A stretch of 64,000 nt of DNA from Hydrotalea sp. (GTDB lineage Bacteria; Bacteroidota; Bacteroidia; Chitinophagales; Chitinophagaceae): assembly GCA_022402565.1 (NCBI GenBank), contig JAKRSC010000024.1:170042-234041 (forward strand), in the 5' to 3' direction. Position 1 is the stretch's first letter. Each line of letters starts with the position of its first letter. Made by a program: the position numbers and the translations under genes. The notes under the pieces were generated by a model. That model saw only the letters and a program-made list of their open reading frames with translations. It was not told where the DNA came from and ran no database searches. Positions 17,197 to 26,901 of this stretch are shown one piece after another.

Positions 17197-19818
17197 ATGA
17201 AAATTGTTGAAATTAAAGTCCTTCGTGGCCCCAACTACTGGAGCATTCGTCGTTCTAAGCTCATTCAAATGAAATTAGATTTGGAAGAACTGGAACATCG
17301 CCCAACCAATGCTATAGAGGGATTCAAAGATCGCTTAGAAGCCATGTTTCCAAGTATGTACAGTCACCGCTGTAGTTACAGCGAAGCTGGCGGCTTTTTT
17401 CGTCGCGTGGAAGAAGGCACCTGGATGGGACATGTGATAGAGCATATTGCGCTAGAACTGCAAACGCTTGCTGGCATGGATTGCGGATTTGGAAGAACCA
17501 GGGGTACTGGAAAAGAGGGAGAATATTTTGTGGTATTTAATTACATGGAAGAAGAAGCCGGTATTTATACTGCAAAAGCTAGTGTAAGAATTGCTCAAGC
17601 TTTGGTAGATGGGGCTGATTATAATTTAGAAGAAGACATTCAAGCATTGCGTGAAATTAGGGAGGATACTCGTCTTGGCCCTTCTACAGGTTGTATTGTG
17701 GATGAGGCTGCTAAGCGTGGCATACCATACATAAGATTGAATAAACACAGTTTAGTGCAATTAGGATATGGTGTTCATCAAAAAAGAATTCGAGCTACCA
17801 TTGCTTCCACTACATCTAATATTGCTGTTGACATTGCTTGTGATAAAGAAGAAACAAAAAACCTCCTGGAAGCTGCTGAAATTCCCGTGCCTAAAGGAAC
17901 AGTGATTCGCACAGAAGCGGGATTGCAAGATGCTGTGGAAAAATGGGGCTACCCTTTGGTTATCAAACCGATTGATGGTAATCATGGTAAAGGAAATACC
18001 ACTAACATTACCACTTGGGAACAAGCATTGAAAGCATTTGAAGCAGCTAAGCAATACAGTAGATCTGTTATTGTTGAGCGCTTTATTACTGGATTTGATT
18101 TTAGAATTTTAGTCATCAATTCAAAATTCATTTGTGCTGCTTTAAGAACACCCGCTTCTGTAATAGGCGATGGTGTTCACAGCATTCAGTGGTTAATTGA
18201 CCAAACCAATTTGGATCCAAGAAGAGGTTATGGACATGAGAAAGTGCTAACTCAAATTACAGTAGATCAGTTCACCCAAAAGATGCTGGATGAAAAGAAC
18301 TACACACTAGAAACAATTCCTGCTAAAGGCGAATTAGTTTTATTAAAACCAACAGCAAATTTATCAACTGGAGGAACTTCCACAGATGTAACAGATGAAG
18401 TGCATCCAGCCAATGTGTTCATGTGTGAGCGAATCGCAAAAATCATTGGACTTGATATTTGTGGTATTGATATTATGGCACAGGATTTAAGAACTCCCAT
18501 CACAGAAAATGGTGGCGCTGTTCTGGAAGTGAATGCCGCTCCGGGTTTCAGAATGCATATTGAACCTGCTGAAGGATTACCAAGAAATGTAGCTGAACCA
18601 GTCATTGATATGCTTTTCCCCGACAGAAGCAATGGACGGATTCCTATCATTGCCATTACTGGAACCAATGGTAAAACAACCACAACCAGACTAACCGCTC
18701 ATATTGCGAAAGCTGCAGGAAAAAAAGTTGGCTATACAACTAGTGATGGGGTGTATATTCAAAACCAACTCATGATGAAAGGCGATTGTACTGGGCCTAT
18801 TTCATCGCAATTTGTTTTAAAAGATCCAACGGTTGATTTTGCAGTACTAGAATGTGCTCGAGGTGGAATACTAAAATCGGGCTTGGCTTTTCAACATTGT
18901 GATGTGGCTATAGTAACCAACGTTGCCAGCGATCATATTGGTCTAGGTGGAATTCATACCATTGAGCAAATGGCACAAGTAAAAGCAGTGGTTCCAGAAA
19001 CGGTATTTCCGCATGGCTATGCAATCTTGAATGCAGATGATGAACTGGTTTATCAAATGAAAAAGTCACTGAAATGCAATGTGGCTCTATTCTCCATGAA
19101 TGAAATGAATCCGCGTATTCAAAATCACTGCCAAGCCGGAGGATTAGCTTCTGTATTTGAAAATGGCTATGTCAGTATTTTAAAAGGAACTTGGAAAATT
19201 CGTGTATTGGCTGTAAAAGATATTCCACTTACTTATGGAGGAAAAGCACAGCACAATATTGCAAATACATTACCAGCAGTTCTTGCGGCCTATTTATTCA
19301 AAACAATTTCTATTGAAGATATCAGACAGGCTCTTCAAACTTTTGTACCATCTTCTGTTTTAACACCAGGCCGTTTGAATTTCTTCCATTTTAAAAAGTT
19401 CACCATGTTGGCCGATTTTGCGCACAATCCACACGGACTGGCTTTATTAGGAGATTTTGTAAGTCGATTAGATTATCCAGTTAAAGTGGGTGTTATCAGT
19501 GGAACGGGCGATAGAAGAGATGAGGACATCAGAGAATTAGGTGCAATTTCAGCACGCTATTTTGATGAAATTATCATTCGTTGCGATAAAAACCTCAGAG
19601 GGAGAACTGCCGATGAAATTATTGGATTGCTTCAAGAGGGAATTAATAGTGTAGATGCTACCAAACCCACCTCAGTTATTCCAAATGAAGACCAAGCATT
19701 AGAAGAGATTTATGCTAATCCAAAAGAAGGGGCGCTTTATACCATTATGTGTGATGTAGTGGCTGGAGCACTTGATAAAATAAAAGAATTAAAAGACCGT
19801 GAGGATCAGGGTTCTTAG
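17197..19818 (+). CDS. cphA: Cyanophycin synthetase
   Basis: The product is 873 residues, the usual length of CphA1. The enzyme builds multi-L-arginyl-poly-L-aspartate, adding Asp and then Arg with ATP. Domains are an N-terminal region (residues 1-160, with VIEHIALELQTLAG), an ATP-grasp domain (about 215-480; VIKPIDGNHGKGN near 256 and the metal-binding end VLEVNAAPGFRMH), and a Mur ligase-like domain (from about 485; GTNGKTTTTRL near 488, NVASDHIG, and FAHNPHG in the C-terminal part). All three active-site regions look intact. The neighbour cphB breaks the polymer down. Confidence 0.95.
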   Translation: MKIVEIKVLRGPNYWSIRRSKLIQMKLDLEELEHRPTNAIEGFKDRLEAMFPSMYSHRCSYSEAGGFFRRVEEGTWMGHVIEHIALELQTLAGMDCGFGRTRGTGKEGEYFVVFNYMEEEAGIYTAKASVRIAQALVDGADYNLEEDIQALREIREDTRLGPSTGCIVDEAAKRGIPYIRLNKHSLVQLGYGVHQKRIRATIASTTSNIAVDIACDKEETKNLLEAAEIPVPKGTVIRTEAGLQDAVEKWGYPLVIKPIDGNHGKGNTTNITTWEQALKAFEAAKQYSRSVIVERFITGFDFRILVINSKFICAALRTPASVIGDGVHSIQWLIDQTNLDPRRGYGHEKVLTQITVDQFTQKMLDEKNYTLETIPAKGELVLLKPTANLSTGGTSTDVTDEVHPANVFMCERIAKIIGLDICGIDIMAQDLRTPITENGGAVLEVNAAPGFRMHIEPAEGLPRNVAEPVIDMLFPDRSNGRIPIIAITGTNGKTTTTRLTAHIAKAAGKKVGYTTSDGVYIQNQLMMKGDCTGPISSQFVLKDPTVDFAVLECARGGILKSGLAFQHCDVAIVTNVASDHIGLGGIHTIEQMAQVKAVVPETVFPHGYAILNADDELVYQMKKSLKCNVALFSMNEMNPRIQNHCQAGGLASVFENGYVSILKGTWKIRVLAVKDIPLTYGGKAQHNIANTLPAVLAAYLFKTISIEDIRQALQTFVPSSVLTPGRLNFFHFKKFTMLADFAHNPHGLALLGDFVSRLDYPVKVGVISGTGDRRDEDIRELGAISARYFDEIIIRCDKNLRGRTADEIIGLLQEGINSVDATKPTSVIPNEDQALEEIYANPKEGALYTIMCDVVAGALDKIKELKDREDQGS

Positions 19819-19846
19819 CAATGATGCTAAAAAAAATGATTTTTTG

Positions 19847-19880
19847 TTTGGATGCATTTGTCGGACACCCTATTTTTGCA
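19847..19880 (+). promoter_or_regulatory. Promoter of tRNA-Gln (TTTG, 20 bases, TATTTTTGCA)
   Basis: TTTG at 19847-19850 and TATTTTTGCA at 19871-19880 are spaced by exactly 20 bases, among the best matches in the window to the Bacteroidota consensus. The tRNA starts 28 bases after the -7 box. Confidence 0.9.
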
Positions 19881-19907
19881 CCCCGTTCAGAGAATGAACA
19901 GTAGGAT

Positions 19908-19978
19908 TGGTCCATGGTGTAACGGTAGCACTACAGATTTTGGTTCTGTCTGTTAAGGTTCGAATCCTTATGGACCAA
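19908..19978 (+). tRNA. tRNA-Gln (anticodon TTG)
   Basis: The 71-base gene folds as a cloverleaf. The acceptor arms TGGTCCA and TGGACCA pair perfectly. The anticodon stem is CAGAT..TTCTG-like with TTG in the loop at CAGATTTTGGTTCTG. The T arm contains GGTTCGAATCC. The discriminator base is A at 19978; CCA is not encoded. It has its own promoter and terminator and is a single-gene transcription unit. Confidence 0.97.
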
Positions 19979-19980
19979 CA

Positions 19981-20007
19981 AAACCCGACAATTGTCGGGT
20001 TTTTTTA
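19981..20007 (+). terminator. Rho-independent terminator after tRNA-Gln
   Basis: AAACCCGAC and GTCGGGTTT form a perfect 9-bp stem with an AATT loop, followed by a T run. It begins three bases after the tRNA. Confidence 0.92.
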
Positions 20008-20056
20008 TTGCCAACATATAAAAATTCCTTTAATTTGTAGTGCTAACTGCTACAAA

Positions 20057-21202
20057 TTGAAAATAGAACAAAGGCTTTATACCCCCAATAATGGTTGGCA
20101 AACAATCATTCCTTCAATACAGAACCATTCCCCCCAAATGGTTCTTGTATTTGGGAATAGAAGCCTGATAACAAATCCACAACATATTGCAGAAATTGCT
20201 GATGAGTACCCAAGTGCGATTCTCGCAGGATGTAGTACGAGTGGAGAAATTGGACAAGGATTTGTAAAAGACCAATCTATTATAACTACCGCTGTATTTT
20301 TTGAGAGATCTACTATTCAAACAGCATTTATAGAGCTTGAATCTGCACAAAAAAGTTTTGAAGCCGGGGAGGCATTAATTCAACAGCTCGAGAAAAAAGA
20401 CTTACGACATGTGTTAGTATTATCAGAAGGACTATTAGTTAATGGGAGTCAACTTACAGCAGGCATTCAAAATGCCCTTCCAAAGGGTGTGACTGCTTCG
20501 GGTGGGTTAGCAGGAGATGATGACTTTTTTCAAGAAACAATTTTACTCAATACAAGATTCACTGCTGCGGGAAGAGGTTTATATGCAATTGGGTTCTATG
20601 GAAATATACAAGTAGGCTGTGGTTCATTTGGAGGGTGGGATATATTTGGTGTAGAAAGAACAATTACAAAATCTAAGGATAATATCATATACGAAATAGA
20701 TCATCAGCCAGCATTAACGTTGTACAAGTCATTTTTAGGTGAATTCATACATCAGTTACCTGCATCAGCTTTACTCTTTCCTTTAAGTGTGCAAATTGAA
20801 GGATATGATGAACCAGTTGTTCGTACAATTTTAAGTATCAACGACCATGATCAATCTATGGTTTTTGCTGGAGATATTCCAGAAGGAAGCAGGGCAAAAC
20901 TGATGAAATCAAATGTAGAAAGATTAGTGAATGGTGCCTCCATTGCAACTCAAAGAGCCTTGCAAAACTTAGAAGGTCTTCAGCCTGAACTTGCGCTTCT
21001 TGTTAGTTGTGTTGGACGTAAACTGGTAATGAAACAATGGGTGGAGGATGAAGTTGAAGCGGTACAAGAAGTAATTGGAAAAAGAGTTCCTATAACAGGA
21101 TTTTATTCATATGGAGAAATTGCATCTTTCGGGCAAGGTTCTAATACTTGTAGTTTACACAACCAAACCATGACAATTACTTTATTTCGAGAAATCAATT
21201 AA
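20057..21202 (+). CDS. FIST domain sensory protein
   Basis: The product is about 381 residues and matches the FIST_N plus FIST_C architecture of small-ligand sensor proteins: an N-terminal half with ILAGCSTSGEIG and AFIELESA, GVTASGGLAGDDD in the middle, and a C-terminal half with LLVSCVGRKLVMKQ and GFYSYGEIAS. Members usually act as input domains. Here no kinase or GGDEF domain is attached. The longest frame runs back through the tRNA and terminator, which cannot be coding, so a TTG at 20057 (KIEQRLYTPNNGW follows) is the likely start. The gene is alone on its strand. Confidence 0.8.
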   Translation: MKIEQRLYTPNNGWQTIIPSIQNHSPQMVLVFGNRSLITNPQHIAEIADEYPSAILAGCSTSGEIGQGFVKDQSIITTAVFFERSTIQTAFIELESAQKSFEAGEALIQQLEKKDLRHVLVLSEGLLVNGSQLTAGIQNALPKGVTASGGLAGDDDFFQETILLNTRFTAAGRGLYAIGFYGNIQVGCGSFGGWDIFGVERTITKSKDNIIYEIDHQPALTLYKSFLGEFIHQLPASALLFPLSVQIEGYDEPVVRTILSINDHDQSMVFAGDIPEGSRAKLMKSNVERLVNGASIATQRALQNLEGLQPELALLVSCVGRKLVMKQWVEDEVEAVQEVIGKRVPITGFYSYGEIASFGQGSNTCSLHNQTMTITLFREIN

Positions 21203-21222
21203 AAAATAATCGGTTGCTTTAA

Positions 21223-22104
21223 TTAGTATCCCAATTCAAGCATACAAGCCTTCAATCGTTCTTGCCAATCTTTAATTGAAATTTGAAAATCCTCTTCAAT
21301 TTTTTTCAAATCCATTACGGAATAGGATGGTCTTTTTGCTGGTGTTGGAAAAGAAGAAGACGGGATGGGATTCACTTCACAATTTAGTCCTGCGTTATCT
21401 CGAATAGCTACTGCAAAATCAAACCAAGAAATATTTGCTGCATTAGAATAATGATAAATTCCTCCAGGTTTGCTTCCATCATTTACGGATGCATGCCCCA
21501 TTTGAATTAAAGCCTCAGCCAAATCAGCGGCATAAGTTGGCGCACCTACTTGGTCTGCTACAACCTGAATAGCTGTTCGCTCTTTCATGAGGCGTAGCAT
21601 CGTTTTCACGAAATTGTGCCCATGACTGCTATACACCCAAGAGGTTCTTACAATCCAGGAAAATGGATCTTCTGTTAATGCCATTTGTTCACCAACCGAC
21701 TTCGTATAACCATAGTAATTAATTGGATCAGTTGGCTGATTAACCGGATATGGTTTTTCTGATTGCCCAGGAAAAACGTAATCGGTAGAAATTGTAATCA
21801 ATCGTGCTGATTGCTTTGCACAAATACGTGCGAGTTGACCAACTGCTGCAGCATTTATTTGAAATGCTAAGTCTTGTTCAGACTCAGCTTTATCAACTGC
21901 TGTATATGCCCCAACATTCATTACAACATGCACTGACCTATTCAGGAAAAAAGCATCTATGGACTCAGGATTCGATAAATCTAATTCAGTTCTATCGGTA
22001 AACACCCATTCGATAGCAGGATAATTTTTTGAAAGACGCTGCAACTCCCATCCTACTTGTCCATTCTTTCCAGTTACTAAAAATACAGGCCTACTTTGTT
22101 CCAT
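21223..22104 (-). CDS. rfbD: dTDP-4-dehydrorhamnose reductase
   Basis: The product is 293 residues. RmlD/RfbD reduces dTDP-4-keto-L-rhamnose to dTDP-L-rhamnose using a nicotinamide cofactor. The Rossmann motif is TGKNGQVGWEL at the N-terminus and the active-site YxxxK is YYGYTKSVGE. A longer frame extends into the upstream gene; the ATG at 22104 (MEQSRPVFL) falls after the upstream stop with a 10-base gap and is used. It is the last gene of a four-gene nucleotide-sugar operon. RmlA, RmlB and RmlC are not in the window. Confidence 0.88.
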   Translation of the reverse strand: MEQSRPVFLVTGKNGQVGWELQRLSKNYPAIEWVFTDRTELDLSNPESIDAFFLNRSVHVVMNVGAYTAVDKAESEQDLAFQINAAAVGQLARICAKQSARLITISTDYVFPGQSEKPYPVNQPTDPINYYGYTKSVGEQMALTEDPFSWIVRTSWVYSSHGHNFVKTMLRLMKERTAIQVVADQVGAPTYAADLAEALIQMGHASVNDGSKPGGIYHYSNAANISWFDFAVAIRDNAGLNCEVNPIPSSSFPTPAKRPSYSVMDLKKIEEDFQISIKDWQERLKACMLELGY

Positions 22105-22114
22105 ACAATTCAAA

Positions 22115-23098
22115 TTACTTGATTGAATTGAACTCTTTAGGCTGCTTGAATAACTCTTCGTGTGGTAAAGCTTTGAAGTAATCATAGGTTTTTTTCAGCC
22201 CTTCTGCCCTATCCACTTTAGGTTCCCAGCCCAATATTTCTTTTGCCTTGGTAATGTCTGGCTTCCTTTGCTTAGGATCATCAACTGGCAAGGGCTTGTA
22301 AGTAATTTTCACACTTGAACCAGTCAACTTCAAAACTTCCTCTGCAAAATCTTTAAGAGATATTTCATTAGGATTGCCAATATTCACAGGCATAGCGTAA
22401 TCGCTCATCAATAAGCGATAAATTCCTTCAATTAAGTCGTCTACATAACAGAAACTACGTGTTTGACTTCCATCTCCAAATACTGTTAGATCCTCACCCC
22501 GCAAAGCTTGCCCAATAAATGCAGGCAATGCTCTACCATCATTCAGTCGCATACGCGGGCCATACGTATTAAATATGCGCACAATACGCGTTTCAACACC
22601 ATGAAATGTATGATATGCTCTTGTAATAGACTCCATGAAACGTTTAGCTTCATCATACACACCTCTTGGGCCAACAGGATTTACATTTCCCCAGTACTCT
22701 TCTGTTTGAGGGTGCACCAATGGATCACCATAAATTTCACTTGTTGAAGCAACAAGTATTCTAGCATTTTTTGCTTTCGCCAATCCAAGACAGTTGTGTG
22801 TGCCGTGTGCCCCAACTTTAAGAGTTTGGATAGGAATTTTCAAGTAATCGATTGGACTAGCAGGAGAAGCAAAATGCATGATATAATCTAATTCGCCTGG
22901 TATGTGTATAAACTTTGTTACATCATGATGATAAAACTCAAATTGCTCTAATGCAAACAGATGCTCAATATTACGAAGGTCACCCGTAATAAGGTTATCC
23001 ATACCAATGACATGGAAGCCCTCTTTAATAAAACGATCACATAAATGAGACCCTAAAAATCCTGCTGCTCCGGTTATGAGTACTCGCTTTTTTGACAT
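22115..23098 (-). CDS. UDP-glucuronate decarboxylase (UDP-xylose synthase)
   Basis: The product is 327 residues, an extended SDR. It should decarboxylate UDP-glucuronate to UDP-xylose. The NAD-binding motif is [11 protein letters not shown] near residue 8, the catalytic YxxxK is YDEAKR near residue 149, and the family stretch [12 protein letters not shown] is present. The upstream gene makes its substrate UDP-glucuronate, which supports the assignment. The gene is preceded by ugd with a 9-base gap and followed by rfbD. Confidence 0.92.
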   Translation of the reverse strand: MSKKRVLITGAAGFLGSHLCDRFIKEGFHVIGMDNLITGDLRNIEHLFALEQFEFYHHDVTKFIHIPGELDYIMHFASPASPIDYLKIPIQTLKVGAHGTHNCLGLAKAKNARILVASTSEIYGDPLVHPQTEEYWGNVNPVGPRGVYDEAKRFMESITRAYHTFHGVETRIVRIFNTYGPRMRLNDGRALPAFIGQALRGEDLTVFGDGSQTRSFCYVDDLIEGIYRLLMSDYAMPVNIGNPNEISLKDFAEEVLKLTGSSVKITYKPLPVDDPKQRKPDITKAKEILGWEPKVDRAEGLKKTYDYFKALPHEELFKQPKEFNSIK

Positions 23099-23107
23099 AA
23101 AAATTAT

Positions 23108-24409
23108 TTAAGGACGACCAATGCTTTCATAGTAATAGCCCATTTCACGCATCTGAGCTACTTCAAATAAATTTCTTCCATCAAAGATGGCTTTGTTCTT
23201 CAGACTTGCACCAATCTTATCAAATTCTGGTGTTCTAAATTCACTCCATTCTGTTGCAATAATCAATGCATCTGCACCTTCTAGTGCTTCATACTGATTA
23301 GTAGCATACTTAATTTTATCGCCTACAACTCCTTGAACATTTTTCATAGCTTCCGGATCAAAGGCTGTAATGGTTGCTCCCGCTTTCGTTAATGCTTCAA
23401 TCAAGTATAAGGCTGGAGCCTCGCGGATATCATCTGTATTAGGTTTGAATGCCAATCCCCACAATGCAAAATGCTTCCCCTTCAAATCATTCTTGAAGAA
23501 TGCTTCAATCTTCGGCATCAAGTGAAGCTTCTGCTTCTCATTCACTTCTTCTACCGACTTCAAAATAGCAAAGTTGTAAGATACTTCTTCCGCTGACTTA
23601 ATTAAAGCCTGTACATCTTTTGGGAAACAGCTTCCACCATATCCTATACCAGGAAATAAAAATCGCTTACCAATTCTTTCATCGCTACCTATTCCCCTTC
23701 TCACCATATCTACATCTGCACCCAAACGCTCGCACAATTGTGCAATTTCATTCATGAAGGAAATCTTAGTTGCCAAAAAAGAATTAGCTGCGTACTTTGT
23801 TAATTCAGCCGATTTTTCATCCATGAAAATCACAGGATTTCCTTGACGAACAAAGGGAGCATACAGCTCTCCCATTAGCTTACGTGCTCTATCGGAACTC
23901 GCTCCAATTACAACGCGATCAGGCTTCATAAAATCGTCTACCGCTACCCCTTCGCGCAAGAACTCAGGGTTACTTACCACATCAAATTCTCCGCTATAAT
24001 TTGCTGCAATAGCTTTTCTTACTTTTTCAGCCGTACCAACAGGCACGGTGCTTTTATCTACGATCACTTTATACGACTTCAACAATTTCCCTAGGTCGTT
24101 CGCAACGCCAAGGATATACTTTAAATCAGCAGAACCATCTTCTCCAGGAGGGGTTGGTAACGCCAAAAAAACAATCTCAGCATCTTCAACGCCTTCCGAC
24201 AAATTGGTTGTAAAATGAAGACGATTTTCACGGAGGTTACGTAAAAAAATCTTTTCTAAACCAGGTTCATAAATGGTGATTTCACCATTTGAGAGCTTAT
24301 TGACTTTATTGACATCAATATCAATACAAGTTACCTTGTTACCTGTTTCGGCAAAACAAGTTCCGGTTACCAATCCAACGTATCCGGTTCCTACAACTGC
24401 AATTTTCAT
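23108..24409 (-). CDS. ugd: UDP-glucose 6-dehydrogenase
   Basis: The product is 433 residues. It oxidises UDP-glucose twice with NAD to UDP-glucuronate. The Rossmann motif is VVGTGYVGLVTG at the N-terminus and the catalytic cysteine lies in GGSCFPKDVQAL near residue 262. FLREGVAVDDF and the C-terminal WSEFRTPEFD also fit the family. It supplies substrate for the UDP-xylose synthase encoded next. The gene lies 12 bases from the upstream aminotransferase gene. Confidence 0.96.
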   Translation of the reverse strand: MKIAVVGTGYVGLVTGTCFAETGNKVTCIDIDVNKVNKLSNGEITIYEPGLEKIFLRNLRENRLHFTTNLSEGVEDAEIVFLALPTPPGEDGSADLKYILGVANDLGKLLKSYKVIVDKSTVPVGTAEKVRKAIAANYSGEFDVVSNPEFLREGVAVDDFMKPDRVVIGASSDRARKLMGELYAPFVRQGNPVIFMDEKSAELTKYAANSFLATKISFMNEIAQLCERLGADVDMVRRGIGSDERIGKRFLFPGIGYGGSCFPKDVQALIKSAEEVSYNFAILKSVEEVNEKQKLHLMPKIEAFFKNDLKGKHFALWGLAFKPNTDDIREAPALYLIEALTKAGATITAFDPEAMKNVQGVVGDKIKYATNQYEALEGADALIIATEWSEFRTPEFDKIGASLKNKAIFDGRNLFEVAQMREMGYYYESIGRP

Positions 24410-24421
24410 GTTTTATTTAGG

Positions 24422-25546
24422 TTAGATATACGATAAAACTGTTTGCGTAATATACGCCAGCTGTTCCTCATCCAATTCGGTGTGCATAGGCAAAGAAATC
24501 ACTCTTTCAGTTAACCAATCTGTTGTTTCCAAATTGTATTGTGGCAAACCAAAAGAATCAAACATTTTTTGCCTGTGACCCGGCACAGGATAGTATATCA
24601 TCGAGGGGATTTGGTGCGCTGCCAAATGTGCATTCAGGCCATCTCTGTCAACGCCGTGCAATATTAAGGTATATTGATGAAAAACGTGACCCGCATAAGC
24701 AGCTCTTTGAGGTGTTTGGATAGCTCGGCTATTTGCAAAAGCAGCATCATAATAGTCCGCAGCTTTTCTTCTTGCATCTATATATTGATCTAGGCGTTTC
24801 AATTTAGCTTTCAACACAACAGCTTGAATAGTATCTAAACGAGAATTACAACCTACCACATCATGGTAATAACGCTTACTTTGCCCATGATTGGCTATCA
24901 TACGCATTTTATCGGCCAGCGCATCATCGTTAGTACAAATTGCTCCCCCATCGCCATAACCGCCTAAGTTCTTTGATGGGAAAAATGAAGTACACCCAAT
25001 ATGTCCAATAGTACCTGTTTTCTTTACTGTGCCATCTTTAGAAGTATATGTTCCACCAATTGCCTGCGCATTGTCTTCAATTACGAACAAATTATATTCT
25101 TGAGCAATTTGCATGATTTCATCCATTGGTGCAGCTTGTCCGTACAGATGAACAGGAACAATAGCCTTCGTTTTAGGTGTAATTGCTTTGCGTACCGACT
25201 CAGGATCCATACAGAAAGTATTACGATCAACCTCAACAAATACTGGCTTTAATCGCAATAGGGCAACAACCTCGGTAGTTGCTATATAAGTAAAGGAAGG
25301 AGTTATAACTTCATCACCTGGCTGTAAATCAAGCGCCATCATGGCAATTTGCAGAGCATCTGTTCCATTGGCACATGGAATCACATGTTTGGCACCTAAA
25401 TATTGAGCAAGGTCAGTTGTAAATTCTTGAACAGGTTTTCCGTTAATAAAAGCTGCCTGATCTAAGACTGCTTCAATACCGGATAGAATTTCTTCTTTAA
25501 TTGGCTGATATTGACGCTGAAGATCAACCATTTGTATTGGCAACAT
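24422..25546 (-). CDS. DegT/DnrJ/EryC1/StrS family sugar aminotransferase
   Basis: The product is 374 residues. These PLP enzymes aminate keto-sugar nucleotides. The PLP lysine is in FFPSKNLGGYGDGG near residue 192, with a glutamine-containing DNAQAIGG near 162 and a CANGTDALQIA phosphate site near 58. It heads the four-gene operon on the minus strand. A TACCTTCGC box at 25562-25570 lies upstream and may be its -7 element. The keto-sugar donor is not evident in the window, so the product is open. Confidence 0.88.
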   Translation of the reverse strand: MLPIQMVDLQRQYQPIKEEILSGIEAVLDQAAFINGKPVQEFTTDLAQYLGAKHVIPCANGTDALQIAMMALDLQPGDEVITPSFTYIATTEVVALLRLKPVFVEVDRNTFCMDPESVRKAITPKTKAIVPVHLYGQAAPMDEIMQIAQEYNLFVIEDNAQAIGGTYTSKDGTVKKTGTIGHIGCTSFFPSKNLGGYGDGGAICTNDDALADKMRMIANHGQSKRYYHDVVGCNSRLDTIQAVVLKAKLKRLDQYIDARRKAADYYDAAFANSRAIQTPQRAAYAGHVFHQYTLILHGVDRDGLNAHLAAHQIPSMIYYPVPGHRQKMFDSFGLPQYNLETTDWLTERVISLPMHTELDEEQLAYITQTVLSYI

Positions 25547-25650
25547 AAAATACTATTTGCCGCGAAGGTAGTAAAAATGATGAGGGAATATATTTCATTA
25601 GGTCAACTTTAGACCTAACTTAGCAATACATCTTACACCAACATAGAACC

Positions 25651-26901
25651 GTGGTTTTTTTGTATACAATAATTATTCGTTTTTACCAAGCTGCCATTAT
25701 TCTAGCTTCCAAATGGAATAGAAAAGCTTACCTATGGTATTCTGGAAGGAAACAGGTTTGGAAAGATGTACAAAGCCACCTCGAAAACAACCAACAGCCA
25801 GTCATTTGGTTTCATACCGCTTCTTTGGGTGAATTTGAACAAGGTAGACCACTTATTGAAGCATGCAGAAAGCAATTTCCCAAATATCAAATTATCCTTA
25901 CATTTTTCAGTCCTTCTGGTTATGAATACAAGAAGGATTACAAAGGCGCACAATGGGTTGGCTACTTGCCTATAGATAGCAGATCTAATGCTGAAAGATG
26001 GTACAATTTGTTACAACCTGCAATGGTTGTTTTCATCAAATATGAGTTTTGGTATTTCTACTTAGATCGAGCACAAAAAAGAAATATTCCTCTTTTTTTG
26101 GTTTCAGCAATTTTTAGAAAGGACCAGCCTTTCTTCCAATGGTATGGTTCCCTGCATAGGAAAATGTTGCAGACCTACTCACATATATTTGTTCAGAACC
26201 ATCGCTCTTTGCAACTCATAAGGAGTTATGTAGATGAAACTAAAGTAAGTGTAACAGGAGATACCCGCTTTGATCGGGTTGAAGAAGTTGCTAAAAACCC
26301 AAAGCCGCTAGAAGATATAGTAAGATTTTGTGGAGCATACAAAGTTGTTGTTGCAGGAAGTACGTGGAAGGCAGATGATGAGATGCTTTGTCACTTTGCC
26401 AATACGAATGACCACTTTAGATTTATAATTGCTCCACATGATGTAAATCCAGCAAGAATTGAAGAGATGCTTTCTTTATATCATACTGCGCAAACTTATT
26501 CTTCATTTTTAGTTGAACCAGATTTATCGAAGCATATACTCATTATAGATACAGTAGGTTTATTAAGCCAATTATATCGGTTTGCAACCATTGCATGGAT
26601 TGGCGGGGGATTTGATAAAGAAGGCGTGCACAACGTTTTAGAAGCTGCTGTTTTTGGTAAGCCAGTAGTAATGGGGCCTATTTACGATAAGTTTGCTGAG
26701 GCTATTGAACTGCTTGAATGCGGCGGTGCTACCATTGTTAATGACTCAAATGAAATAGAGTTAAAGCTTTTGCATTTACTCAATAACGAAGAAGATTATT
26801 TTAAACAAAGCATGGCAGCAGGACTTTATATTAAAAGCAAAACGGGCGCAACCAAACGTATTTTAGATTACTTTGAAGAGAATCGTCTTCTTACTAACTG
26901 A
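25651..26901 (+). CDS. waaA: 3-deoxy-D-manno-octulosonic acid transferase
   Basis: The product is 416 residues, a GT30-family Kdo transferase. It adds Kdo to lipid A precursors at the inner membrane. Motifs are WFHTASLGEFEQGRPLIE near residue 47, FSPSGYEYKK, VSVTGDTRFDRV and GGFDKEGVHNVLEAAVFGKPVVMGP near 320. The start is a GTG at 25651; the N-terminus FLYTIIIRFYQAAI is a membrane anchor. The last 34 bases overlap the 3' end of the convergent gene. Confidence 0.93.
   Translation: MVFLYTIIIRFYQAAIILASKWNRKAYLWYSGRKQVWKDVQSHLENNQQPVIWFHTASLGEFEQGRPLIEACRKQFPKYQIILTFFSPSGYEYKKDYKGAQWVGYLPIDSRSNAERWYNLLQPAMVVFIKYEFWYFYLDRAQKRNIPLFLVSAIFRKDQPFFQWYGSLHRKMLQTYSHIFVQNHRSLQLIRSYVDETKVSVTGDTRFDRVEEVAKNPKPLEDIVRFCGAYKVVVAGSTWKADDEMLCHFANTNDHFRFIIAPHDVNPARIEEMLSLYHTAQTYSSFLVEPDLSKHILIIDTVGLLSQLYRFATIAWIGGGFDKEGVHNVLEAAVFGKPVVMGPIYDKFAEAIELLECGGATIVNDSNEIELKLLHLLNNEEDYFKQSMAAGLYIKSKTGATKRILDYFEENRLLTN

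Noticed and set aside
19907-20056. N-terminal extension of the FIST frame
   Set aside because: It passes through the tRNA and a strong terminator.
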